Shown: positions 52,024 to 59,235 of the stretch, one piece after another | Position numbering within the stretch: the stretch's first letter is position 1 | Layout of the letters: each line of letters begins with the position of its first letter | IMG/VR virus record: IMGVR_UViG_3300047274_000210 | Coordinates: 1-64,000 of that record | Source of the DNA: a virus | DNA: 64,000 nucleotides | Reading direction: 5' to 3' (one strand) | Made by a program: the position numbers and the translations under genes | The notes under the pieces: model-generated | Told to the model about the DNA's origin: nothing | The model's input: the letters and a program-made list of their open reading frames with translations, nothing else | Databases searched by the model: none

Positions 52024-52581
52024 TCAAGTTGCTAATCTAATATTAACTACATCCCAGTCAATAATTCGCCAGATGTTAGATAGATATTTTGCCTTATCGG
52101 GGCCGTAATCTGTAAACCAAGAGTGTTCCCAAGCATCTATCAACAGTGCAATCTTCATGGTCTTTTTATATTCGTGATTATGTATCGTGTGCAGTGCGCC
52201 GAGGGTATCCATATAGATCCAATTGGATCCTTGAGCGGCCATGAACTCTTTTTCAACAGCTTCTTTAAACTTATCAAAACTATCATACTTTTCTTCTATT
52301 AGAGTTTTACTGATTCCCTCTGGTTTATTAGCTGCTCTAGGTGGGGTAAGATTAGCAAAGAACAGGTTGTGTAAGATCGCGCCGCCGTAGTTAAAGTCGG
52401 GATCACCTTCTCCTTTGTTATATCGTTCAGAATACTTGGCAGCGAGTCCGTCATAATGATACTTGATAGTAGCTTCGCTCATCACAGGTTCTAGCTCGTC
52501 TTTGGCAAATTTGAGCTTGTCTTGATATAGTTCTCGCTTGTCCGCGGCTTCTGTTAGAGATTTAATAAAATGTAAGGGCAT
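52024..52581 (-). CDS. Fe/Mn superoxide dismutase-like protein
   Basis: 185 residues from the ATG at 52581. Metal ligands in family positions: His in EATIKYHYDG, His in YGGAILHNLFF, and Asp/His in IDAWEHSWFTDYG; the C-terminus IWRIIDWDVVNIR is typical. AAQGSNWIYMD is the GSGW-type strand. It converts superoxide to H2O2 and O2. N-terminal 23 residues extend beyond the usual start. There is no ribosome binding site: GATAAATA-N5-ATG. Confidence 0.88.
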   Translation of the reverse strand: MPLHFIKSLTEAADKRELYQDKLKFAKDELEPVMSEATIKYHYDGLAAKYSERYNKGEGDPDFNYGGAILHNLFFANLTPPRAANKPEGISKTLIEEKYDSFDKFKEAVEKEFMAAQGSNWIYMDTLGALHTIHNHEYKKTMKIALLIDAWEHSWFTDYGPDKAKYLSNIWRIIDWDVVNIRLAT

Positions 52582-52586
52582 ACAAA

Positions 52587-52594
52587 TATTTATC
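52587..52594 (-). promoter_or_regulatory. late-type promoter element GATAAATA 5 nt before SOD ATG
   Basis: Minus strand GATAAATA, TTTGT, then ATG. At the T4 spacing the transcript would start at the A of the ATG. Confidence 0.55.
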
Positions 52595-52636
52595 GCAATT
52601 TTATCTGGAATAATTATTGTTAAGGAGATCAAATTT

Positions 52637-53167
52637 ATGAAAGTGATTTTTGCTATAGGTAATTCTGGAACAAAACATCTAGTAGTAGATCGATTGATCG
52701 AGGCATATTCTGATGCCAAATACAGGATACACGAACAACTTCTTGGAGTTAAAGTCCAAGATGCGGGTTTATTCTACGAATCCACTGTGCAAAAAACCAT
52801 GGCCTATATCAACGATTACATCAAATTTTATCGAGATGAATACGATGTACTAATAATGAGCGGTTGGGAAATCAACAAACATATTCATACGATATTCGAA
52901 GAATACAAAGATCGTGCAGATTTTATCTGTATTAGACTAAATCAAGAATACACCGGTGAGGTCGAGCAGAAGTACTTTTCAAATTCCTGGGATCAGAGTC
53001 CGGAGCACCGTGCGGTCAAAAAGCAAATGACCGAGACTTTAGAATCTTTTTACTCGGACAAAACTGGTTGGTTCGCTGCCGACCTAGAACCCAAGATCAC
53101 GAATTTCAGGATTTCACCCGCAGAAGGGGCACATAAAATCGCTATTCTATCAGCAGTTAATAAATAA
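52637..53167 (+). CDS. conserved hypothetical protein (176 aa)
   Basis: ATG at 52637 with TAAGGAGATC upstream. N-terminal strand and loop MKVIFAIGNSGTKHLVVDRL resembles a sulfotransferase or P-loop start but lacks a proper GxxxxGK[ST]. Further motifs: DVLIMSGWEINKHIHTIF and FICIRLNQEY. Divergent from SOD; function unknown. Confidence 0.6.
   Translation: MKVIFAIGNSGTKHLVVDRLIEAYSDAKYRIHEQLLGVKVQDAGLFYESTVQKTMAYINDYIKFYRDEYDVLIMSGWEINKHIHTIFEEYKDRADFICIRLNQEYTGEVEQKYFSNSWDQSPEHRAVKKQMTETLESFYSDKTGWFAADLEPKITNFRISPAEGAHKIAILSAVNK
53159..53166 (+). promoter_or_regulatory. possible late element AATAAATA
   Basis: Plus strand, 21 nt before the ATG at 53188 and overlapping the previous stop. AT-rich chance match cannot be excluded. 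Confidence 0.3.
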
Positions 53168-53187
53168 CCTACAAGGAGAAAAAACCC

Positions 53188-53496
53188 ATGGAACTACTTC
53201 TTTTAGCAATCGCCGTTTTAGCAGTAGGTGGAATTTGGTATTATAATCGCAACACCAAAAGTTTTGATGTTAATCAAGACGGCAAGGTTGATGTGCAAGA
53301 TGCCAAGGCCGCTGTTCAAATCGCAGTAGAAGGTGTCAAGGCAGACGCAGACGTAAACAAGGATGGCAAGGTTGATGCAGCCGATGCACAGATCGTTGTT
53401 GAACAAACCAAGACCAAGGTCAAGGCTGCGGCTAAGAAAACCAAAGAAACTGTTAAGAAAGCAACGACTCGCGGTCGCAAGCCAAAGGCTGAGTAA
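53188..53496 (+). CDS. membrane-anchored dockerin/EF-hand-like protein (102 aa)
   Basis: N-terminal TM anchor (MELLLLAIAVLAVGGIWYY), then two dockerin type I-like repeats: FDVNQDGKVDVQDAKAAV and ADVNKDGKVDAADAQIVV, each with the D-x-N-x-D-G-x-V/D-x-x-D calcium loop. A Lys-rich tail (KAAAKKTKETVKKATTRGRK) follows. AAGGAG before the ATG. Could bind calcium and a partner at the membrane, or bind nucleic acid through the tail; no cohesin is seen. Its end overlaps the uvdE end by 44 nt. Confidence 0.75.
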   Translation: MELLLLAIAVLAVGGIWYYNRNTKSFDVNQDGKVDVQDAKAAVQIAVEGVKADADVNKDGKVDAADAQIVVEQTKTKVKAAAKKTKETVKKATTRGRKPKAE

Positions 53497-54511
53497 GTCC
53501 TTTAGCCTGTTCATAAAGTGCGAAGGAGGCTAAGTTTTTAGCCTTGCTCTCGCACATGATGTCGAAGTTCTCTCTAAAGCTCAGAGCCCATTCATTAACT
53601 GCGGTATTCCAGTAGTAATCGGAGTGTGCTCTGAGTTTTGCTTTCTTGTGACCGGATTCTAATAGCGTCCGAAGATCGGGGCTGATGTATCTGGAATGGT
53701 CATCAAAATACTCTTCCCGTGAAACACTATAATGGCAAGTAGGGCGAACACCGCGCCAACTATCAATAACCTTTTTAACACGGTCATCACTAGGCCTAAT
53801 ATATTCGCCACTATTGATCCAGTGATGATGGATGTCAAGTACGATTGGAACAACGTCGGCAAGTTCCAAACAGGTGTCAAGATTGTGTGTAATTTCTTCA
53901 TTTTCGATTGTGAGTGTGTTACGAGCTTCGGGAGTTAATCTGTTCAAGACAGCACGTATACCATCGGGGCCTCGTCTACCTGCGATGTGTACGTTAATTT
54001 TAAAATCTTGGAATGTTTGTCCATAGCCCATCCAACGAGCCATGTCTACGTGATACTCGAATTCTTCAATGCTTCGATTTACAATATCGTCATTATCAGA
54101 TGCAAGAACAGTAAACTGACCAGGATGGAAGCTAAGGCGAACACCCTGCGAACGAGCTGCATCTCCGATACGCTTAAACTCTCTTTCGCAATAGGCTCGG
54201 ACATCGGAAGTCCGCCAATACCAAGACCAAGTTGGCTCAGTGTACACAGGCAAGATATCGCTGCTGAGTCGTACCATTCTAAGATCTTCATCTAACTCTC
54301 CTACTCGTTCTACAAGGAGTCGAGATGCTTCGATATTCTGTTGCATCAGTGACCATAGTTTTTCAACAGCCACATCCTTGGTTTGTCTATTTAACCAAGC
54401 CACGGTGGTACTGCCTGTATTATATTTCTTACAGTCATCCTTGGGTTTGATACCATCTACCTGGCCAGGATGATCTATCCATTTGCAGGCAAAGCCTATG
54501 CGTTTAACCAT
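53453..54511 (-). CDS. uvsE: UV damage endonuclease UvdE/UvsE
   Basis: 352 residues. LRMVRLSSDILPVYTEP, GVRLSFHPGQFTVLAS, VNVHIAGRRGPDG, TIENEEI and VLDIHHHWINSG supply the metal-binding His, Glu and Asp residues of the UvdE TIM barrel. It nicks DNA 5' to UV photoproducts and other lesions. Fits sunlit aquatic habitats. Overlaps its upstream neighbour by 8 nt. Confidence 0.92.
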   Translation of the reverse strand: MVKRIGFACKWIDHPGQVDGIKPKDDCKKYNTGSTTVAWLNRQTKDVAVEKLWSLMQQNIEASRLLVERVGELDEDLRMVRLSSDILPVYTEPTWSWYWRTSDVRAYCEREFKRIGDAARSQGVRLSFHPGQFTVLASDNDDIVNRSIEEFEYHVDMARWMGYGQTFQDFKINVHIAGRRGPDGIRAVLNRLTPEARNTLTIENEEITHNLDTCLELADVVPIVLDIHHHWINSGEYIRPSDDRVKKVIDSWRGVRPTCHYSVSREEYFDDHSRYISPDLRTLLESGHKKAKLRAHSDYYWNTAVNEWALSFRENFDIMCESKAKNLASFALYEQAKGLTQPLACDRESLLS

Positions 54512-54689
54512 TTACAGTATCCTGTTTTAAATAACTCATTATTCGTTGTTGGTTGTCTCTGATATACATCATTGATAGATTCATCATTTGATAAGCATGG
54601 TCAATGTCGGCCGGTATAACCAATGTACGACCTTCGTAAAGGTCTTTTAGTTTCTCTCGGCATTCTTGGTCAGTATAGGGAATGTCCAT
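54504..54689 (-). CDS. hypothetical helical protein (61 aa)
   Basis: Short helical protein (YTDQECREKLKDLYEGRTLV) followed by Met-rich helix (YQMMNLSMMYIRDNQQRIM). It starts one nucleotide after the preceding stop. No family recognised. Confidence 0.5.
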   Translation of the reverse strand: MDIPYTDQECREKLKDLYEGRTLVIPADIDHAYQMMNLSMMYIRDNQQRIMSYLKQDTVNG

Positions 54690-54690
54690 A

Positions 54691-54918
54691 TCAACGGCTC
54701 AGTCCTGAAATAAGAAGTTCTCGTTCAGTCATGTATGCCACAGGTTGTATCCATCCACGATCTATACATTCAGAGAGAATCAACTTGTATTCTCGAGGAC
54801 ATTGTTGAGAAATTTCAAAACCTGCTCTACCACAGGTTGTAAACTTGTCAACAATACGAAAACGAGAATCATCTTGTTTGATTGTACGAATTTGACTTTG
54901 ATGTGTAGTAAATTTCAT
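54691..54918 (-). CDS. conserved hypothetical protein (75 aa), leaderless-type start
   Basis: MKFTTHQSQIRTIKQDDSRF then KFTTCGRAGFEISQQCP and a C-terminal CIDRGWIQPVAYMTERELL, a pattern of small T4-like phage proteins. It has no ribosome binding site, and a near-perfect sigma70 promoter puts the -10 box 6 nt before the ATG. Probable early gene. Confidence 0.65.
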   Translation of the reverse strand: MKFTTHQSQIRTIKQDDSRFRIVDKFTTCGRAGFEISQQCPREYKLILSECIDRGWIQPVAYMTERELLISGLSR

Positions 54919-54924
54919 ACTACA

Positions 54925-54953
54925 AGTATAACATCGTTAGCGCCAGTTGTCAA
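54925..54953 (-). promoter_or_regulatory. sigma70-type promoter TTGACA-N17-TATACT
   Basis: TTGACA (54948-54953), 17-nt spacer, TATACT (54925-54930). Drives the 54691-54918 gene; the spacer holds the stop codon of the upstream glycosyltransferase. Confidence 0.8.
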
Positions 54954-55629
54954 GTACATAAGGATCTTGTATATCGTGAGGATTTGGATCACCATGGAAT
55001 ACACAGACACTACAGTCCTGAGGAATCTTTACATTCTTCACTGTTTTGAAAAATCTCTTACCGCCTTCGTAGGCCAGCTCGTTTCGATCCCGTATTTCCC
55101 ATTTATAGCTTTGGATCCATAATTCAGGCCAAAATTTAATTCGATTCTTAGCTATCTGCCATATCCAATCTTGATCTCCGTGTAGTCGTTGTGCTCTATT
55201 AAGATCATCTTTGAAAACTGTAAAAATGTCAGGGTGTCGGCCAGCATTCCAACTCATGACAGAACTGTTCAACATGTTCCATTGTGGATTGAATTTTCTA
55301 TTGAAATCTCTAATGCCTAGGAATTCGTCTTTGTAGTTTTCTACTAATTTATTGATATTATCATGGATGATAACATCTAGATCGAAGTATAGTATCCTAC
55401 CTTCTAGATTAAGAGACGGGTCAAACAGATGTACCTTATGCCACCATAGTTTTTTATATCCTTGGCTTGGAAGGTATACGATATTGACACCGTCTATGGG
55501 ATGCTGATCATCTGTGAGACAATTAAATCGATACGGCAGAGTGAGATGCCTAGAAACCATGTTACGTAGTTTTTCTACATAGTCTCTGCCGTATTTGTTA
55601 CCTAATCGAACACAGATTACATTAATCAA
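54937..55629 (-). CDS. GT-A-like glycosyltransferase, TTG start
   Basis: About 230 residues from a TTG at 55629 (MINVICVRLGNKYGRDYVEK), which overlaps the QueD stop. RILYFDLDVIIHDNINKLV has the DxD metal/nucleotide-sugar motif; HGDQDWIWQ and CVFHGDPNPHD are further acid/His motifs of family GT8/GT32-like phage enzymes. Likely transfers a sugar to a host or phage surface structure; the acceptor is unknown. The long frame to 55674 is inside queD. Confidence 0.65.
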   Translation of the reverse strand: MINVICVRLGNKYGRDYVEKLRNMVSRHLTLPYRFNCLTDDQHPIDGVNIVYLPSQGYKKLWWHKVHLFDPSLNLEGRILYFDLDVIIHDNINKLVENYKDEFLGIRDFNRKFNPQWNMLNSSVMSWNAGRHPDIFTVFKDDLNRAQRLHGDQDWIWQIAKNRIKFWPELWIQSYKWEIRDRNELAYEGGKRFFKTVKNVKIPQDCSVCVFHGDPNPHDIQDPYVLDNWR

Positions 55630-56164
55630 GATTCCAATCCACTTGATAAATTGCAGAGTTGCCTGCGTGTTCAAATACTTCTGCAGATTTGATACGCACA
55701 GTTGGATTAAGCGGATAACGGTGATTACCGTTCTTCAGCAGCCAATCCATCTTATCATAGCACATCTTAGCAAACAGTTCGCAGCCAACACCTTCTACGA
55801 TGCGTAGATCACAGACACCCTTGCGATGGAAAGGTTCAGTTTGTACACGTTCCGGATTTCCATCATGCTCTGGATCACTGCTCCAGCCGGCCATCTCTTT
55901 GAATCTAGGTAATAGTGGATCATCTTCAGCGATCACTGTGGTATGATCAAACATATAGTCTGCCCATGCTTTGAAATCTTTTAGTCCACCGAAATCCATG
56001 CCCCAATTCTTTTCATCTAGTGTGTCGCATTCGAACACAAGTTTGATACCAATTGAGTAACCATGTAGCAGTGAACAATGGCTGTGTGTGGCACGCCATT
56101 GTCTAAAGCAACAACTAAGACCTCTATCGTTGCCGTAAGTTTTTGTTGAGTAATATTTCGCCAT
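55622..56164 (-). CDS. queD: QueD/6-pyruvoyl-tetrahydropterin synthase-like protein
   Basis: 180 residues from the ATG at 56164 behind AGGAGGCAAGAG. GLSCCFRQWRATHSHC (about 13-28), LLHGYSIGIKLVFE, MDFGGLKDFKAWADYMFDHT and a C-terminal SAEVFEHAGNSAIY follow the 6-carboxytetrahydropterin synthase layout. The Cys before LLHG is present, but the canonical HGH zinc pair is HGY, so the third ligand may be lost; this variant is common in phages. It would convert dihydroneopterin triphosphate towards preQ0. Own promoter upstream. Alternative: pterin-sensing or other PTPS-family activity. Confidence 0.8.
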   Translation of the reverse strand: MAKYYSTKTYGNDRGLSCCFRQWRATHSHCSLLHGYSIGIKLVFECDTLDEKNWGMDFGGLKDFKAWADYMFDHTTVIAEDDPLLPRFKEMAGWSSDPEHDGNPERVQTEPFHRKGVCDLRIVEGVGCELFAKMCYDKMDWLLKNGNHRYPLNPTVRIKSAEVFEHAGNSAIYQVDWNLD

Positions 56165-56286
56165 CTCTTGCCTCCTGTAAAAATAAGCGAGTAAGTTTGA
56201 TGACATGCAGAATTTATATAGCGGGTTGAATGCCATTGGAGACCGCTGTGCTCTGTGTGTAAGTGTATATTATACTGTGAGAGTAT
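56165..56286 (-). promoter_or_regulatory. regulatory gap upstream of the QueD-like gene
   Basis: 122-nt gap without a convincing gene. Holds a TTGCAT-N17-TATAAT promoter at its upstream edge, the TATAAATA element at 56284, and a second TATATAAATT stretch near 56211. A frame through it (MAFNPLYKF...) lacks a ribosome binding site. Confidence 0.4.
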
Positions 56287-56297
56287 TTATAATGCAA
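56269..56297 (-). promoter_or_regulatory. sigma70-type promoter TTGCAT-N17-TATAAT
   Basis: TTGCAT (56292-56297), 17-nt spacer, TATAAT (56269-56274), about 105 nt before the QueD-like start. The -35 box is weak (3 of 6). Confidence 0.55.
56284..56291 (-). promoter_or_regulatory. late-type promoter element TATAAATA
   Basis: Perfect T4 late consensus on the minus strand, within the spacer of the sigma70-type promoter and overlapping the stop of the 56287 gene; dual early and late use of one region is possible. Confidence 0.5.
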
Positions 56298-56877
56298 CAA
56301 ATTCAACATTATTTTTTTGCCATTCTTCGGGCATGCACCAATAATGATGATTTAAGATTTTAAACCTAGTGTTTGGGAAACAGTCAAATACTTTTGATAT
56401 CTGGTAAACCCAGTAGCTATGATCTATAGCAGCTGATTCTTCCTTGGCATAGTTTTCTGTGTTTTTATATATGTTATTCACTTGACCTTGCCTGCCGTAG
56501 AGATCGAAACCTATCAGAGTAACATCTTCGCATAGCGATGCAGATACCAGAACAGCATAGCTGCCACTACCCCAATGTGTGGGATTATCAGGTCTTAGGC
56601 TTCCTTGATATGGAAGCTCTGGCAAGAGAAAAATGTTCTTATTCTTCTGTATCTTTCTAAAGGTAGCGTACCAAGAATCTCTAACGTAGATTTTGGACCT
56701 TGAAGTTTTGGGATTAGATAGAGCTTCTCTGACCATGCGAGCATCGCAGCAGACGAGATGATCTGTGACAAAATCTCTGTGCAGAGCATTGCAACCGATC
56801 GTTATTTTGTTTTTAGATAATTCGATTAGATCCAAAGACGAGCGACTTTCGCCGTTGCCTATTACCAGCGCAGACAA
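56287..56877 (-). CDS. conserved hypothetical protein (196 aa), TTG start
   Basis: TTG at 56877 lies just after the preceding stop with GCGAGGCTAAA upstream; a frame to the ATG at 56919 is possible. SALVIGNGESRSSLDLIELS and KITIGCNALHRDF look like a Rossmann-type nucleotide-binding start; DVTLIGFDLYGRQGQ is a further strand. Similar proteins sit near fibre and glycan genes in aquatic phages. No catalytic assignment. Confidence 0.6.
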   Translation of the reverse strand: MSALVIGNGESRSSLDLIELSKNKITIGCNALHRDFVTDHLVCCDARMVREALSNPKTSRSKIYVRDSWYATFRKIQKNKNIFLLPELPYQGSLRPDNPTHWGSGSYAVLVSASLCEDVTLIGFDLYGRQGQVNNIYKNTENYAKEESAAIDHSYWVYQISKVFDCFPNTRFKILNHHYWCMPEEWQKNNVEFVAL

Positions 56878-56878
56878 T

Positions 56879-57754
56879 TTAGCCTCGCTCTTTGATTTCT
56901 CCGAACGGATACCATGCACCCGGACTGCCTGCTCTTAGACATACCCAACCTATGTTTGCACCAACTCTTGGAGACTCATTCCAGATCATATCTCCTACAG
57001 CATAGGTTCCGCTCTGTGGCGGTGCAGATGCATACATCTGTATGTGACCGTTAAATCTTACAGGACCTGCAACATGTAGATCAACAGCAGGATCTGGCAC
57101 TTGCACGCCGATGCTTAGTTTGCCATTTATTTTAACCTGTATGGGATTTCTATTTGGATTACCCAGATCAATATTACCGTTGGCCTTGACAGCGATACGA
57201 GAAGTGTTGTCAGTGACGATATTAAAATCCGTCGAAGCAAAGGTACCTACCATACCCTGAAGGTCGTCGGTGGTTCCTACCATAACTTCGATGCCCATTT
57301 CTGCTACAGATAGAGCAGCATTAGGAGCTTCGGTGCCTAGTCCAAGACGATCAACAGAACCATTATAGATCAGATATTGATTGATGTTGACAGAGCCGTC
57401 GACGATCAGACCTTTTAGTCTGCCAACAGTCTGCAGATTACTTTTTGTGATTCCGGAACCTAGTTCTTTGCTGTCTAGAACTTTGACGCCCGCTATAGAT
57501 ATGTTCTTATCTTTGTCTAGTTCTATGGACTCAGAAGAGAAAAATCTATCTGGTTCTTCGTTGTAAACGAACTGTTTAGTATGACCCTGACCACTCCAGA
57601 TTATACCTTTGCCCGAATTGCCTGAACCTTTTTTAGCACGGAATTCTAAGAATTGCGTAACTTCTTGTGCTACCGGTTGGTGTGCGGCTTCTACAAGGTC
57701 TTTGAGTACTTTGTTGAGGTCGTTTAGAGTTTGATCTATGTTGGTATTGTTCAT
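56879..57754 (-). CDS. tail-fibre-like protein (291 aa), leaderless-type start
   Basis: MNNTNIDQTLNDLNKVLKDL start, then beta-rich sequence ending in LHVAGPVRFNGHIQMYASAP and GSPGAWYPFGEIKERG, which resembles fibre shaft/tip domains. No ribosome binding site; GATAAATA lies 5 nt before the ATG. Structural function likely. Confidence 0.65.
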   Translation of the reverse strand: MNNTNIDQTLNDLNKVLKDLVEAAHQPVAQEVTQFLEFRAKKGSGNSGKGIIWSGQGHTKQFVYNEEPDRFFSSESIELDKDKNISIAGVKVLDSKELGSGITKSNLQTVGRLKGLIVDGSVNINQYLIYNGSVDRLGLGTEAPNAALSVAEMGIEVMVGTTDDLQGMVGTFASTDFNIVTDNTSRIAVKANGNIDLGNPNRNPIQVKINGKLSIGVQVPDPAVDLHVAGPVRFNGHIQMYASAPPQSGTYAVGDMIWNESPRVGANIGWVCLRAGSPGAWYPFGEIKERG

Positions 57755-57759
57755 ACCAT

Positions 57760-57767
57760 TATTTATC
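57760..57767 (-). promoter_or_regulatory. late-type promoter element GATAAATA 5 nt before ATG
   Basis: Minus strand GATAAATA, ATGGT, then ATG of the 56879-57754 gene. Confidence 0.55.
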
Positions 57768-57784
57768 AAACTCTAAAACAAATA

Positions 57785-58969
57785 TCAGGCTACCTTTAGC
57801 AGTATCGTATCTTCGTTGATACGACCGTTGAGCTTGATATCTACTGCTTTAATGTCCTCGAGGAACTTGCGCAGAGCCACTTTGCCCGCAGCCTTGAACT
57901 CTTTGAGCTGCTCTTCGGGCTTACGCAGGGTCTTTTGTACACTCTTGTGCTCATCGTAGCCTGTGATACTGGTACCCTTAACGCCTAGCTCGTTGAACTC
58001 TCCGGTCACATACTTGCCCAACTTGCGAGTTTTAACATTGAAAACCCACAGTTCTTTAGCACCTACGATATCTGCGGGACTGATAGAGACTAGCTTGAGC
58101 TTGTCGTCTTGCTTCATATACTTGAGCTTTTCAACGATCTTTTCCACGGGCTTAGACTTCTTAGCACGAGGCTTGCGATTGATCTTAGCTTCCTGCATCA
58201 GCATATCGCAGGCTGAAAGGATTTCCTGATAAAACGTAATGATTTTCTTTACTTGAACTTTGGTCAAATGACTGTAGGCTTCTTTGAGTTGATCGCACTT
58301 GCCTTCTTGCAGTTCGAGATACTCGTTGTATTGACGCTGATAGAAGTCTTTGATAATACGAGCATGAGCGGCTTTGGCCTGTTTACCTCGTAGAAGGTTT
58401 AACAACTTGAACGCTTTAGGATCAAATGATTCGGGATCTTTGACAAAAGATTCCAGTGTATCTTCGATCTCTTCAGTCATTCCAAAAGTGGCTTCACGTA
58501 CACGATCCTGGATTGACATTACTGGGACGGTTGGAGCTTCTTCAACAACTTCGGGTTCAAAGTCGTCTTTGCCTTCATCGATGACCTTTCGAATGGCTTG
58601 ACCCAACCAATCTGCGGTATTACGACCTTCGTTGAAGTCTGCTCGTACAGGAGGCATACCTCGAAGCAAATTAGCAGCGATAGCACCCATGGTTAGATTA
58701 CAGCGAAAATCTTTAGTGTCTTTGAATGCTTTGATTTGATCTTTGGTATATCCATTCACAGACATCCAATTGATAACCTTAGGCTTGAGATCTTTGCCGC
58801 TGCTTTCGATCCTGTAGTATTCCATGGAAATTCTAAAATGGCGACTGAACTGATCAGCACTCCACGATTCTTGACCGTCCCATTTCGGACTTAGATCGCG
58901 CTTAGATGCTGAACGATGCTCGGCTACATGCTTCTTAGTAACACGAGTTTTGGTTGCTGCCTTAGCCAT
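57785..58969 (-). CDS. conserved hypothetical protein (394 aa)
   Basis: Basic N-terminus (MAKAATKTRVTKKHVAEHRS), a helical middle with coiled character, and a C-terminal beta domain (ELWVFNVKTRKLGKYV). SPKWDGQESW and LRGMPPVRADFNEGRNTADW are recognisable conserved blocks of large aquatic phages, but the function is unknown. TAGGAGCAACTA precedes the ATG; perfect sigma70 promoter upstream, so likely an early, abundant protein. Confidence 0.65.
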   Translation of the reverse strand: MAKAATKTRVTKKHVAEHRSASKRDLSPKWDGQESWSADQFSRHFRISMEYYRIESSGKDLKPKVINWMSVNGYTKDQIKAFKDTKDFRCNLTMGAIAANLLRGMPPVRADFNEGRNTADWLGQAIRKVIDEGKDDFEPEVVEEAPTVPVMSIQDRVREATFGMTEEIEDTLESFVKDPESFDPKAFKLLNLLRGKQAKAAHARIIKDFYQRQYNEYLELQEGKCDQLKEAYSHLTKVQVKKIITFYQEILSACDMLMQEAKINRKPRAKKSKPVEKIVEKLKYMKQDDKLKLVSISPADIVGAKELWVFNVKTRKLGKYVTGEFNELGVKGTSITGYDEHKSVQKTLRKPEEQLKEFKAAGKVALRKFLEDIKAVDIKLNGRINEDTILLKVA

Positions 58970-59001
58970 TAGTTGCTCCTATGAATTAACTGTATGTATC
59001 T

Positions 59002-59030
59002 ATTATAGCACCAAATGATCATGATGTCAA
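59002..59030 (-). promoter_or_regulatory. perfect sigma70 promoter TTGACA-N17-TATAAT
   Basis: TTGACA (59025-59030), 17-nt spacer, TATAAT (59002-59007), 33 nt before the ATG at 58969; overlaps the stop codon of the preceding gene. Confidence 0.85.
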
Positions 59031-59210
59031 CCGTTCAATTTCTTCGTAGTCGCCGTCGTCGGACTCTCTAAAGACTTTGGCTACATCTGCCCCCTCATTT
59101 AGGGCTTTTCTAGCCAAATGTAAGGCTTCTTTTCGGCTCTTGGTAGTATCAATAAGCTCTTCATGGCCCTCAGAATCTTCGGACCAGACCTCATAAAGTT
59201 CCCAGGTCAT
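59019..59210 (-). CDS. acidic conserved hypothetical protein (63 aa)
   Basis: MTWELYEVWSEDSEGHEELI then KEALHLARKALNEGADVAK and an acidic end. AGGAGAAAAG is 14 nt before the ATG. Small conserved phage protein; unknown role. Confidence 0.55.
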   Translation of the reverse strand: MTWELYEVWSEDSEGHEELIDTTKSRKEALHLARKALNEGADVAKVFRESDDGDYEEIERLTS

Positions 59211-59235
59211 TTTGTTTTACTTTTCTCCTATCAGG

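Noticed and set aside
56165-56236. Longer N-terminus of the QueD-like protein (MAFNPLYKF...)
   Set aside because: AGGAGG lies before the internal ATG at 56164 and the family motifs start there; the extension lacks a ribosome binding site.
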